From NCBI GenBank assembly GCA_947167345.1, contig CAMVHR010000002.1, positions 1 to 64,000 on the forward strand: a stretch of 64,000 nt of DNA, given 5' to 3'. Below, piece by piece: positions 43,429 to 51,997 of this stretch; within the stretch, counting starts at the first letter, position 1; every line of letters begins with the position of its first letter. This DNA comes from an uncultured Treponema sp. (GTDB lineage: Bacteria > Spirochaetota > Spirochaetia > Treponematales > Treponemataceae). The translations under genes and the position numbers were made by a program. A model generated the notes under the pieces. It saw only the letters and a list, made by a program, of their open reading frames with translations, had not been told where the DNA came from and did not search any database.

Positions 43429-44330
43429 TACATTTCCTCGCTTTCATCGATTGTTTTTATATAGAATATTCCGACTACAAAAAGAATCATGAACAGAACG
43501 TTTGCCGCTGTAGCTGCCTTACTGAACTGAAATTCTTCAAACGAAAGTCTGTATGCAAAAGTTGACATAAGTTCTGTTGCGTTTACAGGACCTCCCTTTG
43601 TCATTACCCATGCAAGATCAAAGACCTTGAATGTGTAGATAAAACCAAGTGTAAGAACAGACATGATTGCAGGCTTTATCATTGGAATTGTAATCTTGAA
43701 CAGTGTTACGACCTTTCCTGCTCCATCAAGTTTTGCACTCTCATAAATTTCTTCTGGTATGGTAGTAAGTCCTGTGGTAATCAGCATCATGTTGAACGGA
43801 ATTCCTATCCAGATGTTTGCCGTTATGATTGCGGCCATTGCTGATTTTGACTGCAAAAGCCACTCGACAGGTTCTGAGATAATTCCTATATTCATTAAAA
43901 ACTGGTTTACAATACCGCCTTTTACCTGAAACATGAACTTAAAGAGAAGTCCGACGACCGTAACGGGAAGAACCCATGAAATCATTGTTGCTCCTCTGAA
44001 AAAAGTGTTGCCAGTAAACGGTTTGTTAAACAGGAGTGCAAGGGCAAATCCTATTATAAACTGGAACAGTATAGAAAAAATTGTAAACGTTAGCGTGTTG
44101 AACATGGATCGCTGAAGAATTGAATTTCCTCCGGAAAAAAGCTCGACATAGTTTTTAAAACCTACAAAGCTTTGTTGGCTTTTGTCCGCAAAGGTATACA
44201 CATCTATGTTCTTAAAACTCAGAATGAAATTCTGGAGTGTAGGAACTCCTATGAATACAATCATGTAAATTAAGGCTGGAAGAGAGAATAATATTCCCAA
44301 ATACCTTTCAGAAATATATTTTTTTTTCAT
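43428..44330 (-). CDS. Sugar ABC transporter permease, MalF type
   Basis: 300 residues, six helices, with the EAA loop EIYESAKLDGAGKVVTLFKITIPMIKPA near residue 190. It is the first permease of the CUT1-type oligosaccharide importer, 63 bases after the binding-protein gene and directly joined to the MalG-type gene. It acts in the inner membrane with the downstream subunit. Confidence 0.93.
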   Translation of the reverse strand: MKKKYISERYLGILFSLPALIYMIVFIGVPTLQNFILSFKNIDVYTFADKSQQSFVGFKNYVELFSGGNSILQRSMFNTLTFTIFSILFQFIIGFALALLFNKPFTGNTFFRGATMISWVLPVTVVGLLFKFMFQVKGGIVNQFLMNIGIISEPVEWLLQSKSAMAAIITANIWIGIPFNMMLITTGLTTIPEEIYESAKLDGAGKVVTLFKITIPMIKPAIMSVLTLGFIYTFKVFDLAWVMTKGGPVNATELMSTFAYRLSFEEFQFSKAATAANVLFMILFVVGIFYIKTIDESEEM

Positions 44331-44393
44331 GATAACCTCACAGAAGGCGAAAGGAGGAGGTATCCTTCCGCCAGGAAAGTTTCTATAAACAAA

Positions 44394-45623
44394 TTATTTT
44401 ATTGCATTCACGGCTTTCTGTGTATCTGCAGCTGCCTGTGCAGGAGTCTTTTTCATAGTCATAATCTCCTGGAATCCGTTCTGAATGGCTGCGGAATATG
44501 AAGGCCATGAAGGGCTTGGACCGCGTGGAATTGAAGTTTCAAGCTGCTTGATGAATGCTGCCTGAACAGGGTCATCAGTCCAGAATGGATTCTGTGCAGC
44601 CTTCACTTTTGGTGGAAATGAACCGTAAAGCTTCATTGTTTCTACCATTACTTCATCCTGATTGTAATATTTAAGGAACTCAATGCCACCAGTTGTATCG
44701 GACTTCTTTACTACACCGATGTTCTCACCGCCCAAAATAGAAGTTGCCTGCCCAGACTTCTCATCATATTTAGGAAGCACTGTAACACCGTAGTTCAAGT
44801 TTGGTGCGCTAGCTTCAAAAACAGGAATCTGCCATGGACCATTCTGTTCCATTGCAAGGCTTCCACCCATAAAATTATAGTTTACATCTGACTGAGTCCA
44901 GTTTACGGCTTCATTTGTCCAGATTCCTTCTTTTATACAGTCCTGCATAAACTCAAAAGCTTTTACACCGCCTTCAATATCCTTGTATGAACCACCAGCT
45001 GTATAGAGCCACTGAAGACACTGGAATGTTCCCTCATCTGTATTTGTAGCTGCATTACCAAATCCTGAAATTCCGTTCTTTGTAAGTTTGCGCGCAATCT
45101 CACGGAACTGTTCCCATGTAGTGTTCTCATCAGGATATGCAACACCTGCCTCATCAAAAATATCCTTATTATAGATTAAGGCCGTACAGTTTGTTGCAAA
45201 AGGAAGTCCGTAATGCTTTCCGTCAAGCATGCTTGATTCCATAGGTCCAGAAAGATATTCGTTCCATGGCAAATCTGCGGAAGAAATGTCTGCAAGTAAT
45301 CCCATCTTTACGAATGCAGCCATGCTGCATCCATCCATTATTACAAGGTCAGGAAGTTCTCCTGATGCAATGCCAAGTGTAAGCTGCTTCTGATAATCTG
45401 AGAAAGGAACATAAACGTGTGTTGCCTCGTATTCCGGGTGCGTCTTGTTAAAACCGTCCAACAGCTGTGTCATCATGATTTTTTGAGAATCCGTCTCAAA
45501 GTAATCCCAAATTACAAGTTTTGTCTTACCGCCAGCTTTTTTCTGCGACCCAGAATTTCCACATCCTGTAAAAGAAAACACGGCACCCAAAATCAGTGCA
45601 GTCAAGAAAATGATTTTTTTCAT
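44394..45623 (-). CDS. Sugar-binding lipoprotein of ABC importer
   Basis: A signal peptide with lipobox (GAVFSFTGCG) precedes a cluster-B solute-binding protein: TKLVIWDYFETDSQKIMM, SGELPDLVIMDGCSMAAFVKMG and YGLPFATNCTALIYNKDIFDEAG. The ORF track adds 55 codons upstream. I start at 45623 because AAGGAG lies 7 bases before and the lipoprotein leader begins there. It has about 409 residues, the usual size. A LacI-type operator lies about 60 bases upstream. Neighbouring GH127 suggests arabino-oligosaccharides as cargo. Confidence 0.94.
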   Translation of the reverse strand: MKKIIFLTALILGAVFSFTGCGNSGSQKKAGGKTKLVIWDYFETDSQKIMMTQLLDGFNKTHPEYEATHVYVPFSDYQKQLTLGIASGELPDLVIMDGCSMAAFVKMGLLADISSADLPWNEYLSGPMESSMLDGKHYGLPFATNCTALIYNKDIFDEAGVAYPDENTTWEQFREIARKLTKNGISGFGNAATNTDEGTFQCLQWLYTAGGSYKDIEGGVKAFEFMQDCIKEGIWTNEAVNWTQSDVNYNFMGGSLAMEQNGPWQIPVFEASAPNLNYGVTVLPKYDEKSGQATSILGGENIGVVKKSDTTGGIEFLKYYNQDEVMVETMKLYGSFPPKVKAAQNPFWTDDPVQAAFIKQLETSIPRGPSPSWPSYSAAIQNGFQEIMTMKKTPAQAAADTQKAVNAIK

Positions 45624-45683
45624 AAAAAACTCCTTACAAATCTTATTTAAATCTCTAAAAACTTTAGAGGTTGGTGTATTATA

Positions 45684-45705
45684 TTTACCAAAACGTTTAG
45701 GTAAA
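45684..45705. promoter_or_regulatory. LacI-type operator upstream of the ABC operon
   Basis: An imperfect 22-bp palindrome centred on C-G, with half-sites TTTACCAAAAC and GTTTAGGTAAA agreeing at 10 of 11 pairs. It lies between the binding-protein gene and the LacI gene. The right half-site recurs upstream of GH127. Confidence 0.8.
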
Positions 45706-45847
45706 ATTTGTAAAAATAAACTTGGAAAAACATTCTTTTCCAAGTCTCTTTTACCCAGTATAAAACAACATTTGAAAAAAGCAAGCAAAATTTTTCATTT
45801 TTTTAGCAGATATTTATTTGTTATAAGCTAAAACCTTTAAGTAATAG

Positions 45848-46882
45848 TCAGGCATGTATGTTTTCAGATACAGAAGATTCCCTCTCTATTATATTACATG
45901 GCAGAAAATAATTATCTGTTTCTGATTGTGCAGAAGAAATTATAAGTTCTGCACTTTTTCGCCCCATCTCAAAGAGCGGCAGCGAGGCTGTAGATATTTG
46001 GGGGGTACAAAACCTGCTTACTTCCCTGTCATCAAATCCAAATACTGCAACATCTTTTCCTACTGCTATATTGTTGTCGCGGAACCAGTCTTCTGCACCT
46101 CCTGCCATTAAATCATTAAAGGCAAAGATTGCCGTACAGCCAGATTCATACAACTCTTTTGCATAGACATATCCATCTTCTTTTTTCCAATCTCCATACC
46201 TTACATTCTTTGCATTGTACAGTATTCCGCTGTCAAACAAAGCTTCCTGATGGCCAGAAAGCCTTTTTTGTGTATGATAGCTTAACAAGGGACCGCAGAT
46301 TACCCCTATCTTTGTGTGTTTTTTTGAAATTAGAAGTCTAGTTATCTCATATCCGGCTTTTTCATCATCCATAAGGACTGCCGGCAGCCTTTTTTCTGAC
46401 GGATAGCAGTAGGCACATGCGAACTTTACTCCCAAGTCACTTGGTATATATGTAATTTCCCTACAGTGGTTCGCTATGTAAATGATGCCTTCCACCTGCT
46501 TAGAGAGGAGGCTTCCGATATGTTTGAGGCAAAGTTCCTTCTGAGCTTCTATATTGGAAAAATCAAGCCCGAATTTCTGGAAGAACCTCATGTTTTCAAG
46601 AAGCATTTCAAATCCTGAATCCTTGCACTTTGAATCAATGCCGTCAACAATATATGGAGTATTAAAGACGGTAAGGTCTTCTGTTATTACTCCGATGCAG
46701 TTTGACTTGCCCTGTTGAAGCCTTCGTGCAAATACATTTGCCGTGTAATTTAGTTTTTTTGCAATTTCAATTATTTCCGCAGATTTTTCAGGTCCTGCTG
46801 CACCAGCCCGCCCGTTCAGCACGTTTGAAACCGTTGCGACAGAAACACCTGCCATCTGTGCTATTTGTTTTATTGTTGCCAT
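45848..46882 (-). CDS. LacI-family transcriptional repressor
   Basis: 344 residues. The N-terminal LacI helix-turn-helix with hinge is complete (MATIKQIAQMAGVSVATVSNVLNGRAG, then NYTANVFARRLQQGKSNCIGVI). A periplasmic-binding-protein-like effector domain follows, with FAFNDLMAGGAEDWF and VFGFDDREVSRFCTPQIST. It probably binds an arabinose-containing sugar and controls the flanking transporter and GH127 genes through the GTTTAGGTAA sites. The start codon lacks a Shine-Dalgarno; TAAAGT lies 6 bases before it. Confidence 0.93.
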   Translation of the reverse strand: MATIKQIAQMAGVSVATVSNVLNGRAGAAGPEKSAEIIEIAKKLNYTANVFARRLQQGKSNCIGVITEDLTVFNTPYIVDGIDSKCKDSGFEMLLENMRFFQKFGLDFSNIEAQKELCLKHIGSLLSKQVEGIIYIANHCREITYIPSDLGVKFACAYCYPSEKRLPAVLMDDEKAGYEITRLLISKKHTKIGVICGPLLSYHTQKRLSGHQEALFDSGILYNAKNVRYGDWKKEDGYVYAKELYESGCTAIFAFNDLMAGGAEDWFRDNNIAVGKDVAVFGFDDREVSRFCTPQISTASLPLFEMGRKSAELIISSAQSETDNYFLPCNIIERESSVSENIHA

Positions 46883-46927
46883 TCCATAAACTTTACATCA
46901 CTTTTTTGTAAATGGGAATAAAAAAAA

Positions 46928-46950
46928 CTTGATTTTTGAATAAAATCAAG
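46928..46950. promoter_or_regulatory. Perfect 9-bp inverted repeat upstream of GH127
   Basis: CTTGATTTT and AAAATCAAG are separated by 5 bases, between the divergent LacI and GH127 starts. It may be a second operator, a promoter element or a hairpin. Confidence 0.5.
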
Positions 46951-46955
46951 ATATT

Positions 46956-46976
46956 CTATATTAAACGTTTAGGTAA
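46956..46976. promoter_or_regulatory. LacI half-operator upstream of GH127
   Basis: TAAACGTTTAGGTAAT repeats the core and the right arm of the 45.7-kb operator; the left arm is degenerate beyond TAAAC. It lies about 30 bases before the GH127 start. Confidence 0.65.
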
Positions 46977-47003
46977 TTTTGAAAAGAATATCAGGAGTTT
47001 TTC

Positions 47004-48938
47004 ATGCATAAAGACAATGCAATAAGTTTAAAAAACATATACATTGACGACAGCTATTGGAATAAATACATCAAGCTGATAGGGGAAAAAGTCCTTCCGT
47101 ATCAGTGGCAGATTTTAAATGACAATGTTCCGGATGCAGCTCCAAGTTACTGTCTTAAGAATTTCAAAATTGCCGGTGGACTTGAAAAAGGCGAACGAAA
47201 AGGGACTGTCTTTCAGGATTCGGATGCGGCAAAATGGCTTGAAGCTGTCGCTTACAGTCTTGAAACATCTCCTGACACTGAACTGGAAAAGCAGGCAGAC
47301 TATGTAATAGACTTGATTTGCGGTGCGCAGGAAGCTGATGGTTATTTGGATACATATTATACTCTTGTTGAGCCGGAAAACAAGTGGAAGAACCTGTGCG
47401 AAGGACATGAGATGTACTGTGCCGGACACCTCATAGAAGCAGCTGTAGCTTATTATTATGCTACTGGCAAGAAAAAGTTGCTTGAATGTGCATGCAGGCT
47501 TTCTGACCTTATTGCAAAAACTTTCGGCACTGAAAAAGGAAAGGTTCGCGGTTACCCAGGGCACCCGGAAATAGAACTTGCACTCATAAAACTCTACAGG
47601 GCAACTGAAAACAAAAGCTATCTGAATCTTGCAGAATATTTTATTGATGAAAGGGGAAGCGAGCCAAACATCTTTCTGGAGCAGATGAAGATTCCTGGTT
47701 TTAAGCATATCTTCTATGAGTTTAATAATTATGAGCCTAAGTACTCCCAGTCTCATCTTCCTGTACGGCAACAGGCTACGGCCGAAGGTCATGCTGTTCG
47801 TGCCGTGTACCTGTACTGTGCCATGGCAGATCTTGCAAAAATCAATCATGATGAAAGTCTTGAAAAACAGTGCAAAATCTTATGGGAAAATATTACGAAA
47901 AAAAGGATGTACATTACAGGAGGCATTGGTTCGTCAGGTTATCTTGAACGTTTTACAACCGACTATGATCTTCCGAATGACTGCAATTATTCTGAAACTT
48001 GTGCATCTATCGGGCTTGCCCTGTTTGGATTCCGCATGGCAAACTTGACACATGAGGCTTCTTATATAGACATTTGTGAAAAGGCTATATACAACACTGT
48101 TCGGGCAGGAATATCAATGGAAGGGGATAAATATTTTTATGTCAATCCTCTTGAAGTTTGGCCAGAAAACTGCATAGTAAATACATCCAGAGCACATGTA
48201 AAACCTGTACGTCAGAAATGGTTTGACGTTGCATGCTGTCCTACAAATATTGCACGCACATTTGCATCTCTTGGGCAGTATATCTATGACATAGATGGCA
48301 GTGATTTATATGTAAACCTTTTCATACAGAACAAATCAGATATCTGCATTAATAACAAAAAGATTCATATTGAAATGAATACTGTCTATCCGAGGGATGG
48401 AAAGATAAAAATTTCAATATCAGGAGGCAAGAACGAATTTGCTCTAAATGTAAGAAAACCTGATTTTGCAAAAGACTTTTCTATAAAAATCAATGGCAAG
48501 GAGGAATGCTTTGCAGAGAACAAAGGCTACTGCAAAATTTGCCGTACTTGGGAAAATGATGTTGTTGAAGTCGAGTTCAAGATAGAACCTGAAATTGTCT
48601 TTGCAAATCCTCTTGTAAGGGCAAATTGTGGCAAGGCGGCTATCATCAGAGGTCCCGAAGTATACTGCCTTGAAGAATGTGATAACTTCCCAGATCTTGC
48701 AGCCGTATATATTGATAAAAATGTAAGTTTCAAGGAAGAATGGAAGGATAATCTTCTTGGCGGAACTTTAGTCCTGCATTTTGATGGAAGGATTCTGACT
48801 TCTCAAAAAGAAAATGCAGATTCCATCAGTCATCTGCCGCCTTCGCTAAAAGATGTAAGCCTTACAGCCATTTCGTATGGTTCATGGTGCAACAGAACTC
48901 CAGGCGAGATGATTGTGTGGCTTCATGCCACAATATAA
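47004..48938 (+). CDS. GH127 beta-L-arabinofuranosidase-like hydrolase
   Basis: 644 residues with no signal peptide. The GH127 (formerly DUF1680) landmarks are clear: ADGYLDTYYTLVEPENKWKNL, CEGHEMYCAGHLIEAA, MYITGGIGSSGYLERF, NYSETCASIG (Glu and Cys of the metal site) and VACCPTNIART (the two catalytic-site cysteines). These enzymes release beta-L-arabinofuranose with a Zn-cysteine centre. AGGAG precedes the ATG. With the neighbouring importer and LacI regulator it forms an arabinoside-use locus. The exact glycosidic linkage is not deducible. Confidence 0.92.
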   Translation: MHKDNAISLKNIYIDDSYWNKYIKLIGEKVLPYQWQILNDNVPDAAPSYCLKNFKIAGGLEKGERKGTVFQDSDAAKWLEAVAYSLETSPDTELEKQADYVIDLICGAQEADGYLDTYYTLVEPENKWKNLCEGHEMYCAGHLIEAAVAYYYATGKKKLLECACRLSDLIAKTFGTEKGKVRGYPGHPEIELALIKLYRATENKSYLNLAEYFIDERGSEPNIFLEQMKIPGFKHIFYEFNNYEPKYSQSHLPVRQQATAEGHAVRAVYLYCAMADLAKINHDESLEKQCKILWENITKKRMYITGGIGSSGYLERFTTDYDLPNDCNYSETCASIGLALFGFRMANLTHEASYIDICEKAIYNTVRAGISMEGDKYFYVNPLEVWPENCIVNTSRAHVKPVRQKWFDVACCPTNIARTFASLGQYIYDIDGSDLYVNLFIQNKSDICINNKKIHIEMNTVYPRDGKIKISISGGKNEFALNVRKPDFAKDFSIKINGKEECFAENKGYCKICRTWENDVVEVEFKIEPEIVFANPLVRANCGKAAIIRGPEVYCLEECDNFPDLAAVYIDKNVSFKEEWKDNLLGGTLVLHFDGRILTSQKENADSISHLPPSLKDVSLTAISYGSWCNRTPGEMIVWLHATI

Positions 48939-48950
48939 GCGCTAATAAAA

Positions 48951-48981
48951 AAGGGCTGTTCATTATGTTTGGACAGCCCAT
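48951..48981 (-). terminator. Hairpin after GH127, T-run on the minus strand
   Basis: GGGCTGT and ACAGCCC pair. The T6 run follows the stem only on the minus strand, although both flanking genes are on the plus strand. On the plus strand it has no T-run. Confidence 0.4.
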
Positions 48982-49066
48982 CCATCCTCTGTGCAGAGAT
49001 TCCGCCATGACAGCAATAACTTGAAGCAAAGGTAGTTTTACACTAAAATTGCTTTAGGAAAGTAAA

Positions 49067-50623
49067 ATGAGTGCAAGGATTTTTTTTGTAAAGCATCACA
49101 TAATTTTTTATGGCATAATCTGCATTTTAGCAAATCTGTTAGCAGTTATATCTGCAAGCGTGCTTGCAAGTTTTACACCTGAAACAATTGCTTCAAATCA
49201 GTGGACTTCACTCAAAGAGTGGATAGACTTCCTATGCAAGCATGAAATGCTCACAAACTTTGCGGGAATAATCAGCTACCTGATTCCTATATTAATGTGT
49301 ACACAATATGGACTAAAGGCACGGGGACTTCCCCACAATGACGAAAGATATATAGAAATTATGGTACATATACCGACAGAATTTGCTCTGCGCGGCATAG
49401 CGGGATGGATATGCAACTTTCTGGTGGAACTATGCTTTCTTGCATATTTAAAGATTACGGTTGGACTTAAAGTCGGAATAATCATAATAAGTTCCGCCAT
49501 ATCACACATCTGTCTTTCCATAATAGCATTCACACTTATTTTCTTTACACTTGAAACCTTGAACAGAACGCTCGTTCTTCCCAGCATATACCCTGACGGA
49601 GGAATTTCCTCTACATCTAGAACTCACATTTCTTCAATAAAAAGCCTCTTTTTGTTCCATTTCTTTTCTGCAGCAGTATTTCCCTCTCTTTTTTTAGGAA
49701 TCAGACTTTTCATGTCAATGTATTACGGAATAGATCCGAACGGCTATTCAGATTTTGTGTTCGTAGGACTTGCCCTGCTGGCAGGATTTGCCATGTCATG
49801 CCTCATGACCCGTTTTTTTCAGGCACCGCTGAAAAAGCTGACGGAATCAGCCAATAAGATTTCTGAAGGTGACTATGAATGCAAAACTATAATATGCTCA
49901 AATGACGAGATGGGAGTGCTTGGAGATGCTTTCAATGCCATGACTGTATCTCTTAAGGAAAAAGAATTTATGCGTGATACGTTTGGAAAAATCGTAACGC
50001 CGCAGGTTCGTGACTATCTTTTAAAAGGCAATGTAGCATTGGGAGGGGAAACTGTCGATGCAACCGTAATGTTCTGCGACATAAGAAGCTTTACAACACT
50101 GTCAGAATCCATGCCCCCACGAGAAGTTGTAGCCCTCTTAAACGAATATTTTACAGGCTTGGAAAAATGCATCACTGCTCATGGCGGTGTCATAAACAAG
50201 TACATCGGTGATGCTATTATGGCTCTGTTCGGCATTCCAGTTCACACTCAGACACATGCTCATGATGCCTTTGAAGCAGCACAGGACATGAGACAGGAAC
50301 TTTTAAAGATGAACAAAAGTTTTGCATCAAGGGGGATGCCACAGCTACACTTTGGAATTGCCCTTCATTCCGGTTCTGTGCTGGCAGGAAACATCGGAGC
50401 TGCAAGCCGCATGGAATACACGGTCATAGGCGATACAGTAAATGCTGCAAGCAGAATAGAAGGACTTTGCAAGCAGTACGGAAAAGACTTGCTTATTTCG
50501 CAAGCCACCGTAGACCTGCTGAATATAAATCAAAATAGCAAAAAAATTGTGTTTGTTGATGAAGCAGAACTTCGTGGAAAAAAAGAAAAGATTCGGCTGT
50601 ATACGGATTTGTCGAACGCATAG
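49067..50623 (+). CDS. Membrane class III adenylate/guanylate cyclase
   Basis: 518 residues. About six hydrophobic segments lie in residues 8-255, then a HAMP domain (APLKKLTESANKISEGDYE) and a C-terminal class III cyclase domain. The catalytic residues are visible: VMFCDIRSFTTLSES (metal Asp), NKYIGDAIMALFG (substrate Lys and metal Asp) and YTVIGDTVNAASRIEG (Asp, transition-state Asn/Arg). It should make cAMP in response to a membrane signal. AGGAAA precedes the ATG. Spirochaetes usually carry several such cyclases. It is a single-gene unit. Confidence 0.92.
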   Translation: MSARIFFVKHHIIFYGIICILANLLAVISASVLASFTPETIASNQWTSLKEWIDFLCKHEMLTNFAGIISYLIPILMCTQYGLKARGLPHNDERYIEIMVHIPTEFALRGIAGWICNFLVELCFLAYLKITVGLKVGIIIISSAISHICLSIIAFTLIFFTLETLNRTLVLPSIYPDGGISSTSRTHISSIKSLFLFHFFSAAVFPSLFLGIRLFMSMYYGIDPNGYSDFVFVGLALLAGFAMSCLMTRFFQAPLKKLTESANKISEGDYECKTIICSNDEMGVLGDAFNAMTVSLKEKEFMRDTFGKIVTPQVRDYLLKGNVALGGETVDATVMFCDIRSFTTLSESMPPREVVALLNEYFTGLEKCITAHGGVINKYIGDAIMALFGIPVHTQTHAHDAFEAAQDMRQELLKMNKSFASRGMPQLHFGIALHSGSVLAGNIGAASRMEYTVIGDTVNAASRIEGLCKQYGKDLLISQATVDLLNINQNSKKIVFVDEAELRGKKEKIRLYTDLSNA

Positions 50624-50646
50624 TACATCGGCTTCAATATCTGAAA

Positions 50647-50793
50647 ATGGAAAAGATATCAGAGGTCTTATCTAGACGAAATCAGCACATCTTAAAATAT
50701 GCAGGTTTAATAGAAGAGTTTTCAATGATTTCTCCAGATGTACAAATATACAGTTTTTCTATGTTGCCGTCAAGAATAAAACTTATTTTGTAA
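50647..50793 (+). CDS. Possible 48-residue protein, unsupported
   Basis: An open frame starting MEKISEVLSRRNQHILKYAG and ending at 50793, shorter than the ORF-track cutoff. There is no Shine-Dalgarno and no recognised family. It lies 24 bases after the cyclase. It may be a gene remnant or chance; the rest of the 50.6-50.9 kb interval shows only the hsp20 terminator. Confidence 0.2.
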   Translation: MEKISEVLSRRNQHILKYAGLIEEFSMISPDVQIYSFSMLPSRIKLIL

Positions 50794-50827
50794 TGTGTCA
50801 GTACATAGCGTACACTAAGTAAAAATA

Positions 50828-50854
50828 ACAAAAAAGCCCCTCCGAAGAGGGGCT
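50828..50854 (-). terminator. Terminator of the hsp20 gene
   Basis: On the minus strand AGCCCCTC, loop TTCG, GAGGGGCT and then T5: a stable UUCG-capped hairpin about 45 bases after the hsp20 stop. Confidence 0.92.
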
Positions 50855-50900
50855 AAGGTCTGTCTTATAATCTAAAGCAAATTGCTTTAATTAACTGGCT

Positions 50901-51329
50901 TTAGGCTGCAGAAATCTGAATCTTGCGTTCTGCAAGCTCGGCCTTGGAAGGGATTTTGATTGTAAGAACACCGTTCTTAAACTGTGCAGAAATCTGCTGT
51001 GTATCAGCATTTCTTGGCAATGTGAATGTACGGCAGAAAGAAGAAGTGTTTCTTTCTTTTATAAGGAATCTTGATTCATCCTCGTTTTCCTTGTTCTTGC
51101 CTTTTTCAGCAGGAACAGTTTCTTTAGAAGCGATTGTAAGGGTGTTCTCCTTTACGCTAAGTTCAACGTCATCCTGAGTTTTTCCTGGCAAGTCCATTAC
51201 AAGCTCGTAAGAGTCCTTGTGTTCTACAACATCTACAGCAGGAGCATAGCAAGGAGCTTCGAGGGAAGGCATTGCAAGACCATAGTTAAGATCGTCAAAA
51301 AGTGAGTTAAGAAGTGAAAGTTTATTCAT
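50901..51329 (-). CDS. Hsp20/alpha-crystallin small heat-shock protein
   Basis: 142 residues with an alpha-crystallin domain (DVVEHKDSYELVMDLPGKTQDDVELSVKENTLTIAS to FCRTFTLPRNADTQQISAQFKNGVLTIKIPSKAE). The C-terminal IxI-type tail motif appears as RKIQISAA. It is an ATP-independent chaperone that holds unfolding proteins. I start at the ATG at 51329, preceded by GGAGG, rather than the track's 51368. A consensus sigma-54 promoter lies about 105 bases upstream, and the leader can form a hairpin. Confidence 0.95.
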   Translation of the reverse strand: MNKLSLLNSLFDDLNYGLAMPSLEAPCYAPAVDVVEHKDSYELVMDLPGKTQDDVELSVKENTLTIASKETVPAEKGKNKENEDESRFLIKERNTSSFCRTFTLPRNADTQQISAQFKNGVLTIKIPSKAELAERKIQISAA

Positions 51330-51401
51330 AATATACCTCCAAAAAAGTACGTAGTTTAGATTTTTCACTGTCCTATCGCCAAAGCTTTAGGATAGTTCCG
51401 C

Positions 51402-51425
51402 GTACGGCTTTTTATTTTGCCGTAC
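51402..51425 (-). promoter_or_regulatory. 5' UTR hairpin of hsp20
   Basis: GTACGGC and GCCGTAC pair across a 10-base A/T loop, at the predicted 5' end of the hsp20 transcript. It could stabilise the RNA or act as a thermosensor; that is speculation. Confidence 0.5.
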
Positions 51426-51435
51426 ACTTTATATA

Positions 51436-51453
51436 AAGCAAATGCCGTGCCAA
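51436..51453 (-). promoter_or_regulatory. Consensus sigma-54 (RpoN) promoter of hsp20
   Basis: The minus strand reads TTGGCACGGCATTTGCTT, matching YTGGCACGrNNNTTGCW at every fixed position. Expected transcription start is near 51426, giving a leader of about 97 bases. No enhancer site was identified. Confidence 0.85.
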
Positions 51454-51637
51454 TTTTTATTCATGGAAAAAAAAGAAAATTTCAGCCTGCCAACACATTT
51501 TTTAAGGTCAAAATGATACAGTAAATTCATGCAGAATTTGAAGATTTGTTCACAAATGACACAGTTTTTATGCCATAATTAATACATGAGTTCCAAAACG
51601 ATAAGACAGAGCTGCTTTTAAGGTAAAAGAGACACTC

Positions 51638-51752
51638 TTTCTTAAGTAGTTGCGTCTCGATTTCTTAAGAGATTGTGATGCAATTTCTTAAGAGATTGTG
51701 ATACAATTTCTTAAGAAGTCATGACACCATTTCTTAGAGAATTGCATCGAGA
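51638..51752. repeat. Five 23-bp degenerate tandem repeats
   Basis: Five head-to-tail 23-bp units each begin TTTCTTA(A/G). Units 2 and 3 differ at one base (TTTCTTAAGAGATTGTGATG versus ...GATA); units 1, 4 and 5 are more diverged. There are no unique spacers, so it is not CRISPR. It occupies a gene-free interval of about 670 bases. Confidence 0.92.
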
Positions 51753-51953
51753 ATGTTTATGCAATTTAGACATGCATTGTAAAACAGATGATCAGGCAGT
51801 CTATGTTTTGCATTTAGCTGTTTGAAAACAACCCCACTAGCCGAACTTTTGAAAATATTGTATGATTTTAAAACGTATGGCTGTGGAATCTTGTAAGAAA
51901 AAGTTGTTTCTCATAACTTCTATCGTTCATACTTTATATTTATGTGAATTTTA

Positions 51954-51989
51954 AGCTGATTTCATTTTTGTGAAGTCAGCTTTTTTTTT
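51954..51989 (+). terminator. Terminator-like hairpin directly before a CDS
   Basis: AGCTGATTTC and GAAGTCAGCT pair (one G-T), followed by T9, then GAGG and the ATG at 51998. No plus-strand gene lies upstream within 1.2 kb, so it may be an attenuator or the end of a small RNA. Confidence 0.75.
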
Positions 51990-51997
51990 GAGGAACA

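Noticed and set aside
47115-47849. Antisense ORF of 244 residues in GH127
   Set aside because: It is a shadow of a conserved hydrolase frame with Cys/Phe-rich nonsense composition.
51638-51752. CRISPR array
   Set aside because: Units are contiguous 23-mers with no unique spacers, and no cas gene is present in the window.
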